Counted from the first letter of the stretch, positions 1-5,835 are shown. The stretch is DNA of 5,854 nucleotides from Fimbriimonadales bacterium (GCA_026416065.1 JAOAFW010000404.1:1-5854); one strand, 5' to 3'. The notes: generated by a model not told the origin, from the sequence alone. Made by a program: numbers and translations.

Positions 1-19
1 AGATGTGTATAAGAGACAG
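1..19 (+). other. Tn5 mosaic end (tagmentation adapter), left boundary
   Basis: The first 19 bases read AGATGTGTATAAGAGACAG, exactly the synthetic Tn5 mosaic end. It is a hybrid of the natural Tn5 inside and outside ends and is used in transposase-based sequencing libraries. The same sequence closes the window in inverted orientation. It is library-derived and not part of the source genome, so genomic sequence starts at 20. Confidence 0.97.
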
Positions 20-141
20 TGCTTGCCGTGCTATTCAACTTCGGTGCGACGGGGTTTAACCTCGCCGATGTGAACTGCGACGCCGTGGTGGACGACGCCG
101 ACCTGCTGATTGTGCTGTTCAACTTCGGTTCGGGCTGCTGA
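20..141 (+). CDS. C-terminal fragment of a protein with a dockerin type I-like (EF-hand-like) repeat
   Basis: This is a partial gene cut by the left library end; the first whole genomic codon is at 22 and the stop TGA is at 139-141, leaving 39 residues. The visible tail contains the loop DVNCDAVVDDAD (residues 16-27 of the fragment). It has acidic or Asn residues at loop positions 1, 3, 5, 9 and 12, the calcium-ligand pattern of dockerin type I and related EF-hand-like repeats. The loop is followed by a hydrophobic helix, DLLIVLFNFG. A near-identical helix end (LAVLFNFG) precedes the loop, so two tandem repeat units are present, as in dockerin modules. The usual Gly after loop position 5 is Ala. 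Such C-terminal modules are typical of secreted or surface proteins, often carbohydrate-active. The catalytic or main part lies outside the window, so function is unknown. Confidence 0.75.
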
Positions 142-289
142 GTTAAGACGCGGCTTAGGTTATAATCGTCGGCGGGATGCCGATACTACGTTGCGTATCG
201 CGTAGTGTCGGCATCTTGTCGACATTCAAGCGGTTGTTCCCCACCCAGATCTACAGGAACCCATCACCTCTTGCCGAATCGCGCTGAGT
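142..289. other. Intergenic region between the dockerin-like gene and the beta-helix gene
   Basis: This 148-bp gap holds one palindromic repeat (168-223). The remaining sequence, 224-289, should carry the promoter and leader of the beta-helix gene. I see no clear -35/-10 pair at sensible spacing and no strong Shine-Dalgarno sequence before the GTG start at 290. A TATAAT hexamer lies at 161-166, but it sits upstream of the palindrome with no matching -35 box. Confidence 0.6.
168..223 (+). repeat. Palindromic REP-like element, copy 1
   Basis: This is a 56-bp imperfect palindrome. The inner arms at 176-190 and 201-215 are 15 bp each and pair with one T-G wobble around a 10-base loop. The outer flanks GTCGGCGG and TTGTCGAC extend the symmetry imperfectly. 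The reverse complement of 5710-5766 matches it closely: 19 of 22 positions over the left half and 19 of 23 over the right half, with a variable centre. It lies 26 bp after the dockerin-like stop codon. RNA from either strand could fold into a long hairpin. There is no clear T-run after the stem, so intrinsic termination is possible but not shown. It resembles REP or short MITE-like intergenic repeats. Confidence 0.8.
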
Positions 290-2314
290 GTGAAGCGACT
301 TGCTTTTCTCTGGTTAACAGGAGCGTTTTTGATGCAAGCACCCGCGCAACCGCGCATCTTCTATGTCGCGTCTGACGGGAACGACGCATGGTCAGGCAAA
401 CTCGTTGCGCCGAACCGTGCGCGCACGGACGGACCCGTGCGGACGGTGCAACGCGCGTTGCAACTCATGCTGGAGAGCGACCCTGCGCCCACCGAAATCC
501 GCCTGCGTGGGGGTGTCCACTTCCTACGGGAGCCGATTACGATTACGCCTGAACATACCATCAAGGCGCAGAACCGGCTGACTCTGTCGGCTTATGAGGG
601 GGAAACCCCCGTTCTGAGCGGCGGACGAGGCATTACGGGCTGGAAACAGAGCGAATGGAATGGGAAAACCGTCTGGGTCGCCGAGATTCCCGCCGTGCGC
701 GAGGGCAAGTGGTACTTTCGACAACTGTTCGTCAACGGCAAACGGACGACACGCGCGCGATATCCCACCAAGGGCTATCTGCAAGTGGAAGCCTTGCTGG
801 ACAGCACGCCCGACTGGTTTCAGGGACACACGCGCTTCCGTCATCGCACAGGCGATATTCCCACCTTCACCGCGCTTGAGGACGGCGAGGCGCTCGTGTT
901 CAACCGGTGGGTGGAGAACCGCCTGCCCCTGAAAGCGATAAACCCCAACGAGCGCGTGCTGAGTTTCGGCAAGCGCAGCACTTTCGCATTGCAGGAGGGC
1001 GACCTCTACTGCCTGGAGAACCTGCCCGAAGCATTAGACGCACCGGGCGAGTGGTATCTCAGCCGCGCTGAGGGCAAACTCTATTACCTGCCTCGTGCGG
1101 GCGAACGAATCGAAACAGTGGAGGCAATCGCTCCTGCGCTGACCCAACTGGTGCGGCTTGTCGGCTCGCCTGAGCAGGGGCGCTATGTGGAGGGCGTGCG
1201 CTTTCAGGGCATCGTGTTTTGCCACACCGAGTGGTCGCTGCCTGCCGAGATGGAGACCGGAGGGTTCGTGCAGGCAGCGTTCGGCGTCCCCGCCGCCGTC
1301 TACGCTGAGGGCGCGCGCCGATGCGCGTTCATCGATTGCACGGTGGAGCAAATCGGAACCTACGCCATCGAGCTGGGACGCGGCTGCCAGTATAATCGCA
1401 TCGAGGGCTGCACCGTGCGCGATCTCGGCGCAGGCGGTATCAAAATCGGCGAGCCAGTTATCCGAGAGGACCCACGCGAGCAGACCTTCGGCAATACGGT
1501 GCAAGACTGCGTGATTCAGGACGGCGGGAAACTCTTCGCCAGCGCGATTGGCGTCTGGATCGGGCAAAGCTACAGCAACCGCCTCGTCCATAACACGATT
1601 AGCGACTTCTACTACACGGGGATCTCCATCGGCTGGACATGGGGCTACACCCAGTCACTGGCGGGCGGCAACCTTGTGGAGCTTAACCACGTGCATCATA
1701 TCGGCGTGCGCTCCAACGGGGACGGACCCGTCCTGAGCGATATGGGCGGGATTTATACGCTGGGCATCCAGCAAGGCACAGTCATCCGCAACAACCTCTG
1801 GCACGACATTGCAGGGTACCGCTACGGCGGGTGGGGGATCTATTTCGATGAGGGCAGCTCGGGCATCGTGGCAGAAAACAACCTCGTGTATCGCACTACG
1901 CATGGGGGTTTCCACCAGCACTATGGGCGCGAGAACCTTGTGCGCAACAATATCTTTGCCTACGCGCGCGACCATCAGATTCAGGCGTCGCGCCCTGAAA
2001 ACCATCTGCGATTCACTTTCGAGCGCAATATTGTGGTGGGCAGGGGGGCGCAGTGGCTGGCGGGCGGAATCGACGGCAATCTGCGCTTTGACTACAACCT
2101 CTACTGGCGCGAGGATGGGAGCGAGCTACGCTTTGGAAGCGACGACTTCGCGGCGTGGCAGGCAAAAGGGCTGGACACCCACTCGCGTGTCGCCGACCCG
2201 CTATTTGAGAACCCCGCTGCAGGCGACTTTCGACTCAAGCCTCAATCGCCTGCTTTCGCGCTGGGGTTCAAGCCCTTCGACGTCTCGCAAGCAGGCGCGC
2301 GCCGAAAGCCATAG
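290..2314 (+). CDS. Secreted right-handed parallel beta-helix protein, GH141-like glycosidase candidate
   Basis: A 674-aa protein starting at GTG. This start gives a clean signal peptide (KR, then a hydrophobic core, then APA before Q20); the next in-frame ATG, at codon 15, would lose it. Residues 22-60 (FYVASDGNDAWSG ... DGPVRTVQRA) are the usual N-terminal entry of secreted beta-helix carbohydrate-active proteins. Residues 71-120 (GGVHFLREPITI ... LSGGRGITGW) and 143-159 (FRQLFVNGKRTTRARYP) resemble the large beta-helix family that includes GH141, whose founder is an alpha-L-fucosidase. Asn-rich coils fill roughly 340-600. Two conserved-looking acidic motifs, SDMGGIYTLG (D484) and GIYFDEGSSG (D520, E521), are candidate catalytic sites. 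The tail (HSRVADPLFENPAAGDFRLKPQSPAF) is typical of the family. The fold is well supported; GH141 membership and substrate are inferred from memory of the family. A related glycosidase or lyase is possible. Confidence 0.88.
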   Translation: MKRLAFLWLTGAFLMQAPAQPRIFYVASDGNDAWSGKLVAPNRARTDGPVRTVQRALQLMLESDPAPTEIRLRGGVHFLREPITITPEHTIKAQNRLTLSAYEGETPVLSGGRGITGWKQSEWNGKTVWVAEIPAVREGKWYFRQLFVNGKRTTRARYPTKGYLQVEALLDSTPDWFQGHTRFRHRTGDIPTFTALEDGEALVFNRWVENRLPLKAINPNERVLSFGKRSTFALQEGDLYCLENLPEALDAPGEWYLSRAEGKLYYLPRAGERIETVEAIAPALTQLVRLVGSPEQGRYVEGVRFQGIVFCHTEWSLPAEMETGGFVQAAFGVPAAVYAEGARRCAFIDCTVEQIGTYAIELGRGCQYNRIEGCTVRDLGAGGIKIGEPVIREDPREQTFGNTVQDCVIQDGGKLFASAIGVWIGQSYSNRLVHNTISDFYYTGISIGWTWGYTQSLAGGNLVELNHVHHIGVRSNGDGPVLSDMGGIYTLGIQQGTVIRNNLWHDIAGYRYGGWGIYFDEGSSGIVAENNLVYRTTHGGFHQHYGRENLVRNNIFAYARDHQIQASRPENHLRFTFERNIVVGRGAQWLAGGIDGNLRFDYNLYWREDGSELRFGSDDFAAWQAKGLDTHSRVADPLFENPAAGDFRLKPQSPAFALGFKPFDVSQAGARRKP

Positions 2315-2320
2315 GTTGCA

Positions 2321-3304
2321 TCACAGGCGCAAGGGTTCCCCACGGCGCACCGACTCGTAGCCCGCCAGCGCGACCGCTGCCGCCTTGTAGCCATCTTCGC
2401 CTGTCGCCAGCGTCTGACGCTCCGCGCCTGCCACCACCCGCACGAACTCGTCTACCATGAGATAATCGATGTTATCGCCCCAGAACACCTGCTTAATGCG
2501 TCCTGCGCGATCGTCGTAGTGGACAAGGTACTGCGCGAACATATCCATCTCGATGATGCCGCGCGTGCCCACCGCCGCGAGCGTCACATCGCCCCAGGTC
2601 GGGAACGTTTTCGGGCGCGACCAGCTGGAATCCAGCGTGGCGAACACGCCGTTCTGCAGGGTCATCGTGAGCATGGCAGTGTCGTCAAACGCGCCGTGGA
2701 ACATATTATTGCCCGTCTCGGCGTACACCTCTTCGATTTCCAGCCCTGTGAGCAGCCGTATCAGGTCGGCGACATGGACTGTGTGGTCGATCATTGCGCC
2801 GCCACCCGCTAACTCGGGATCGTTGAACCAGCCGCCGGGGTTCGAACCGCGATTTGTGCCGCGCAGTGCAAGTAGCTCGCCAATCGCGTCCGCATCAAGC
2901 ATCCGCTTCATCTGCTGGAACGCAGGGCTAAATCGGCACGGAAAAGCAGTGAACAGATAGACGCCCGCCCCTTGCGCCGCTGCGAGCATCGCCCTGCCGT
3001 CTTCCAGTCGAGTCATCAACGGCTTTTCGCACAGGATGTGCTTGCCCGCTGCCGCCGCCATCTGCACCAGACGCGCATGGTGAACATTCTCGGAGCAGAC
3101 TATGACCGCTTGCGCCTCCGACGCCAGCAGCGACTCGTAGCTATCAAAGGCTTTCGTCTCGAACTGCTGCGCCTTCGCCTGCGCACGGGCGGGGTCATGG
3201 TCGGCGATGCCCACCAGTTCCGCATTCGGGTGCGACTTCAGGCAGTGCGCATAACTGTCGGCGTGCAGATGGGCAAAACTCATGATGCCTACCTTAATGC
3301 TCAT
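2321..3304 (-). CDS. Gfo/Idh/MocA family oxidoreductase (downstream gene of a pair)
   Basis: A 327-aa protein of normal family length: an N-terminal NAD(P)-binding Rossmann domain (about 1-122) and a C-terminal substrate-binding alpha/beta domain. The family signature CEKPL is at 92-96. The GGGAMIDHTVHVAD segment at 167-180 supplies the usual Asp173 and His177 of the active site. The nucleotide loop is unusual: VGIMSFAHLHADSY replaces the standard GxGxxG, with His12 and His14 where small residues are usual. I associate this FAHxHA form with a divergent subfamily. Members oxidise or reduce sugars, inositols and related polyols with NAD(P); the substrate cannot be read from the sequence. Its ATG overlaps the stop of the upstream oxidoreductase by 4 nt (ATGA, plus-strand 3301-3304), so translational coupling is likely. 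Its 3' end is 6 bp from the convergent beta-helix gene. Confidence 0.92.
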   Translation of the reverse strand: MSIKVGIMSFAHLHADSYAHCLKSHPNAELVGIADHDPARAQAKAQQFETKAFDSYESLLASEAQAVIVCSENVHHARLVQMAAAAGKHILCEKPLMTRLEDGRAMLAAAQGAGVYLFTAFPCRFSPAFQQMKRMLDADAIGELLALRGTNRGSNPGGWFNDPELAGGGAMIDHTVHVADLIRLLTGLEIEEVYAETGNNMFHGAFDDTAMLTMTLQNGVFATLDSSWSRPKTFPTWGDVTLAAVGTRGIIEMDMFAQYLVHYDDRAGRIKQVFWGDNIDYLMVDEFVRVVAGAERQTLATGEDGYKAAAVALAGYESVRRGEPLRL

Positions 3305-4287
3305 AGCGTGATGACCCTCCCTGTTTGTGCCGATTCGATAACAGCGAGCGCAAGGCGCACGGCGTTGTATCCGTCTTCTACCGTGATTTCAGGATCCAGT
3401 CTGCGTTGCACGCAGTCCACAAAGTGGCGCAGCTCCAGATAGTAGGGATTCTGCACGGCAGGGCTTTCGGGCACCTGCACACCGCCACCAGCGCCGCCCT
3501 CGGCGCGCGCGGCAATCTGCAGTGCGACTTGGCGCGTGGAGTCGTATTCCAGCATACCCGAATCGCCGCAGATTTCAAAATTCACTTTAAAACCGCCCGG
3601 GTCGCACCATGTGCCCTCGATATGCGCCACTGCGCCGTTTTTGAACTTGAGGGTGACCAGCGTGTAATCCAGGTAGGGCAGGTTGCGAAAGGTGAGCGCT
3701 TTGGCGTAGACGCGCTCCACCGCACCCAGCGTCCAGAGCAGCCAGTCGAAATCGTGGATAATCAGGTCTAAGATGACACCGCCACTTTTGTTGAAATCGG
3801 CGTACCAGTCGCTTTTGGTGCGTGGGAAGTCGCCTCCGCGCCGCATGCGCACCGCTGCCACAGCACCCAAAGCGCCGCTTTTCACCAGTTGATGCGCCGT
3901 GCGATATTCAGGGAAAAAGCGCAGCACATGCGCGGGCATGAAGGGGGTACGGTGTTCCTTCACAGCTTCAACGATACGCTCACAATCCTCAAGCGTCCGT
4001 CCCAGGGGTTTCCCACAAACCACTGAATTCCCTGCCTCTACTGCAGGTAAGGCGTACTCGGCATGCCGATAAGTGGGAGTGCAGATATCCACAATCTCAG
4101 TTTGCTGCAGCAACTCGTCCAGACTCTGCGCAACGCGCACGCCGTACTCTTGGGCAAATGCCTGCGCCCGCTCGGGATGATGGTCGTATACCGCCACGAC
4201 CTCCACATCGGGCATCTGGCGATAGGCGTCCATATGCTGGCGTCCCATCGTGCCTAAACCGACAATCCCTACTCTGGTCATAGCCAT
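3301..4287 (-). CDS. Gfo/Idh/MocA family oxidoreductase (upstream gene of a pair)
   Basis: A 328-aa NAD(P)-dependent dehydrogenase. The Rossmann loop is canonical, GIVGLGTMG (7-15, GxGxxG at 10-15), and the second strand ends VAVYDHHPER with Asp35, which often favours NAD over NADP. The usual EKP motif reads CGKPLGRT at 91-98: the Glu is Gly92 but the functional Lys93 and Pro94 remain. SGGVILDLIIHDFD (168-181) supplies the conserved Asp174 and His178. The C-terminal domain follows the myo-inositol 2-dehydrogenase/Gfo pattern, but the substrate is unknown. ATG codons at plus-strand 4287 and 4281 are both possible starts (MAMTRV or MTRV); neither has a strong Shine-Dalgarno. It is first in a two-gene operon with the next oxidoreductase (4-nt overlap) and is divergent from fliQ. 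Confidence 0.93.
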   Translation of the reverse strand: MAMTRVGIVGLGTMGRQHMDAYRQMPDVEVVAVYDHHPERAQAFAQEYGVRVAQSLDELLQQTEIVDICTPTYRHAEYALPAVEAGNSVVCGKPLGRTLEDCERIVEAVKEHRTPFMPAHVLRFFPEYRTAHQLVKSGALGAVAAVRMRRGGDFPRTKSDWYADFNKSGGVILDLIIHDFDWLLWTLGAVERVYAKALTFRNLPYLDYTLVTLKFKNGAVAHIEGTWCDPGGFKVNFEICGDSGMLEYDSTRQVALQIAARAEGGAGGGVQVPESPAVQNPYYLELRHFVDCVQRRLDPEITVEDGYNAVRLALAVIESAQTGRVITL

Positions 4288-4358
4288 TTTGGGGATTCGC
4301 GCTCCACGGCGGATTTCCTGCCCTGCAAAAGGGGGACTGTATTGCCAGAATTACCAGT
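4288..4358. promoter_or_regulatory. Divergent intergenic region between the oxidoreductase pair and fliQR
   Basis: These 71 bp separate two divergent genes, so promoters for both directions should lie here or extend into the coding starts. I find no convincing -35/-10 pair on either strand and no strong Shine-Dalgarno sequence before fliQ. The only local structure is a weak CCCT/AGGG stem around 4321-4334. The assignment rests on gene layout alone. Confidence 0.45.
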
Positions 4359-4622
4359 ATGAGTCAGGGCGAAGTGCTGGAGTTGGGGCGTCAGGCGATG
4401 CTGGTGGGCTTGCAAGTCGCGATGCCCATCCTGATTACCGCGCTGATTGTAGGGCTTCTCGTCAGCGTGTTTCAAGCAGTGACCCAGATTCAGGAGATGA
4501 CGCTGCAGTTTATTCCCAAAATCATCGCCGTCGGGTTGGTCGCGCTCTTCGCTGGCGGCTGGATGCTCACGCAAATTGTGGAGTTTACCAAGAAGGTGTT
4601 CTCTAATCTACCGCCCCTATGA
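4359..4622 (+). CDS. fliQ: Flagellar biosynthetic protein FliQ
   Basis: An 87-aa membrane protein of standard FliQ length. It has two hydrophobic segments, about 13-38 and 52-76, joined by the diagnostic family motif FQAVTQIQEMTLQFIPKI (38-55). FliQ forms, with FliP and FliR, the inner-membrane core channel of the flagellar type III export gate. The ATG at 4359 gives the expected N-terminus (MSQGEVLELGRQAM). The stop TGA at 4620-4622 overlaps the fliR ATG by 4 nt, so the two are translationally coupled. The virulence-type homologue SctS has the same fold; the sequence and pairing fit the flagellar version better, but only wider context would exclude the other. fliP, the usual upstream neighbour, is absent; a divergent dehydrogenase lies there instead. 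Confidence 0.95.
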   Translation: MSQGEVLELGRQAMLVGLQVAMPILITALIVGLLVSVFQAVTQIQEMTLQFIPKIIAVGLVALFAGGWMLTQIVEFTKKVFSNLPPL

Positions 4623-5398
4623 GTCTCGATCTTGAGTGGTTCTGGGCGTTTCTGGTGGCGTTCGTGCGGGCGTCGGGATTGGCATTGGTTGCGCCAGTGT
4701 TCGGCAGTCGCACGGTACCTGCGCCGATTCGCGTGGGGCTTTCGGCGACCATCGCACTCGCGCTTGCGCCCCTCATTCAGCCTTACACGGGGACACCACC
4801 CACAGATTGGGTTCCGCTTATTATTCGCCTCGTGGGTGAAGCGGTTATCGGTTTAATGATGGGCTACGGGGTCAGCATGATTATTGGCGCAGCCGTGATG
4901 GCGGGCGAAGTGCTGGACGCGACGATGGGGTTCAACTTGATGCAGGTGTTGAATCCGGTCTCTACTTTTCCCACGACGCTGCTGGCGCAGTTTCACTACA
5001 TGCTGGCGATGACACTGTTTGCGATGGTGAACGGGCACCACTGGCTGCTGCTGGCGCTGGCGCGCAGTTTCGAAACAGGCGCAACGCTCGGCAACCTCAG
5101 TGCATGGTCAGATGCCAGCTTGACAACAGCGGCTCAGTTAGGGGGCGAAGTGATGATGCTCTGTGTGCAGATTGCTGCGCCTGCAGGAGGCGTGTTGCTG
5201 GTGGTAGACGGCGCGATGGCGGCGGTTTCACGCGCGGTACCACAGATCCCCGTATGGCTTATCGGGATGCCTGCCAAAATCGCCGTGGGTGTCGTCGCGC
5301 TCGGAGCCAGCTTGCCCGGATTATTAGGCATCAGTATTCGCATGACCGATCTGTCGGTGCGGTATCTTGAGACGCTTCTACGCTTGCTTGGGGTGTAA
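4619..5398 (+). CDS. fliR: Flagellar biosynthetic protein FliR
   Basis: A 259-aa polytopic membrane protein of normal FliR length, with about five or six hydrophobic stretches. Family signatures are RASGLALVAPVFGSRTVPAP (17-36), GEAVIGLMMGYG (73-84), AGEVLDATMGFNLMQVLNP (95-113), the MVNGHHWLLLAL segment (136-147), and SRAVPQIPVWLIGMPAKI (204-221). FliR joins FliP and FliQ in the flagellar export gate. It starts inside the fliQ stop codon and ends with TAA followed at once by an in-frame TAG (5396-5401). In many bacteria flhB follows fliR, or the two are fused; here about 395 bp of repeat-bearing non-coding DNA follow, so fliQR appears to end the transcription unit. Confidence 0.95.
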   Translation: MSLDLEWFWAFLVAFVRASGLALVAPVFGSRTVPAPIRVGLSATIALALAPLIQPYTGTPPTDWVPLIIRLVGEAVIGLMMGYGVSMIIGAAVMAGEVLDATMGFNLMQVLNPVSTFPTTLLAQFHYMLAMTLFAMVNGHHWLLLALARSFETGATLGNLSAWSDASLTTAAQLGGEVMMLCVQIAAPAGGVLLVVDGAMAAVSRAVPQIPVWLIGMPAKIAVGVVALGASLPGLLGISIRMTDLSVRYLETLLRLLGV

Positions 5399-5426
5399 TA
5401 GCAAGCGGAGTTTATGGGGTACAGCC

Positions 5427-5462
5427 TCTCCTATTCCCACTCCAACTCTCCCTGCCCCCCAC
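5427..5462 (+). other. Pyrimidine-rich tract
   Basis: The plus strand is almost entirely C and T here, with short interruptions, just after fliR. It may be a decayed relative of the C/G-rich repeats to its right, whose left arms begin with similar CTCnCTCCC-like text, but the match is too loose to call a third copy. Confidence 0.5.
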
Positions 5463-5521
5463 GCGCCACACGCTCCGCACGCGAGACCCCCATCAGTGGC
5501 ACGTGGGAAGGGTATGGATTG

Positions 5522-5564
5522 CCCTCACTCCCTGCCCCACTTCGTGGAAGAGGGGAGCCGCGTG
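5522..5564 (+). repeat. C/G-rich hairpin repeat, copy A
   Basis: The copy begins CCCTCACTCCCTGCCCC and ends GAGGGGAGCCGCGTG. Its centre folds as a 9-bp stem, 5535-5543 with 5547-5555, with one A-A mismatch and a 3-base loop. It aligns with the reverse complement of copy B through the CCTCAC..CCC.GCCCC start and the AGGGGAGC end, with a small central deletion. Read in corresponding frames both copies give an LTPxP-type spurious peptide, which supports shared ancestry. It belongs to a class of intergenic repeats I recall from several environmental bacterial phyla. Confidence 0.65.
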
Positions 5565-5620
5565 TGCGTCTGCGGAAGTGCGCTCGGGGTGGTTGGGATT
5601 GCTTGAGTGCTTTGCCCTTG

Positions 5621-5668
5621 CACCGCGCTCCCCTTCTCCCGCGTGCGGGAGGGGGGCTGGGGGTGAGG
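5621..5668 (-). repeat. C/G-rich hairpin repeat, copy B (inverted relative to copy A)
   Basis: On the minus strand it begins CCTCACCCCCAGCCCCCC and ends AAGGGGAGCGCGGTG. The centre folds as a stem of up to 11 pairs within 5630-5641 and 5646-5657, with two T-G wobbles and a CGTG tetraloop; the innermost six pairs (CTCCCG/CGGGAG) are perfect. It faces copy A across 56 bp, so the two could also pair with each other. Confidence 0.7.
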
Positions 5669-5709
5669 ACAATCAAGATTCGTTTAGATTGTTGGAATTG
5701 GCGCAAATC

Positions 5710-5766
5710 GTCGCCGAGACGCCGACGCTACGAACGTACTGTGTGTAGCGTCGGCGTCCCGCCGAC
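5710..5766 (-). repeat. Palindromic REP-like element, copy 2
   Basis: A 57-bp palindrome with perfect 14-bp inner arms at 5718-5731 and 5745-5758 around a 13-base loop, and flanks that extend the symmetry with two mismatches in eight. Its reverse complement matches copy 1 at 168-223 in both halves, differing mainly in the loop. Some arm differences between the copies are paired changes (for example C-G for the T-G or T-A pairs of copy 1), so the stem itself seems preserved. In minus-strand orientation it starts 27 bp after the stop of the candidate partial gene at 5794-5835. Confidence 0.82.
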
Positions 5767-5793
5767 TATTAGACCACACTTCCTGGAGAGAAT

Positions 5794-5835
5794 CTACCGC
5801 AACTCCCCAATCAGCAGCGTAGGTAAGTTCTGCGA
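5794..5835 (-). CDS. Possible C-terminus of a gene entering from the right edge
   Basis: Read leftwards from the right library end, the minus strand gives SQNLPTLLIGELR followed by TAG (plus-strand 5794-5796). Only 13 residues are visible, too few for a family assignment, and a second frame is also open here. Two points favour it: the peptide has ordinary composition, and the palindromic repeat follows its stop by 27 bp in the same relative orientation as copy 1, which lies 26 bp beyond the dockerin-like stop. Confidence 0.3.
   Translation of the reverse strand, partial: SQNLPTLLIGELR

Larger units (their letters stand above)
5399..5793. other. Non-coding repeat-bearing region downstream of fliR
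   Basis: About 395 bp lack a believable gene. From the left it holds a pyrimidine-rich tract (5427-5462), two inverted copies of a C/G-rich hairpin repeat (5522-5564 and 5621-5668), and the second palindromic repeat (5710-5766). Open frames cross it on both strands, but their translations are low-complexity Pro/Arg/Gly/Ser and follow the repeats, so I do not call them as genes. Confidence 0.75.

Noticed and set aside
161..166. TATAAT hexamer as a -10 promoter box for the beta-helix gene
   Set aside because: There is no -35 box at 16-18 bp spacing, and the long palindrome lies between it and the gene. The similar text before copy 2 suggests it belongs to the repeat's flank.
1034..1591. 185-codon open frame on the minus strand inside the beta-helix gene
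   Set aside because: The plus-strand gene has clear family motifs throughout; this antisense frame has no recognisable domain and low-complexity Ala/Asp/His composition.
1809..2360. 183-codon plus-strand frame overlapping the beta-helix C-terminus
   Set aside because: It is an alternative frame of the beta-helix coding sequence, rich in Ser/Arg/Thr, with no recognisable motif.
3325..3771. 148-codon plus-strand frame opposite the upstream oxidoreductase
   Set aside because: It is antisense to a well-supported dehydrogenase and shows no protein-family signal of its own.
4359..5398. Virulence-type type III secretion genes (sctS/sctT) instead of fliQ/fliR
   Set aside because: Motifs and lengths match the flagellar proteins better and no secretion-specific neighbours are seen; it cannot be fully excluded from this window.
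5431..5706. 91-codon minus-strand frame across the repeats after fliR
   Set aside because: Its translation (LTPSPPPARGRRG and so on) simply reads the C/G-rich hairpin repeats; this is a common false-gene pattern.
5503..5748. 81-codon plus-strand frame across the same region
   Set aside because: It reads through both hairpin repeats and into the palindromic element, and has no coding character outside them.
5522..5766. A CRISPR-like or tandem repeat array
   Set aside because: Repeats are inverted, unequal in sequence and spacing, and of two different families; there are no regular direct repeats with spacers.
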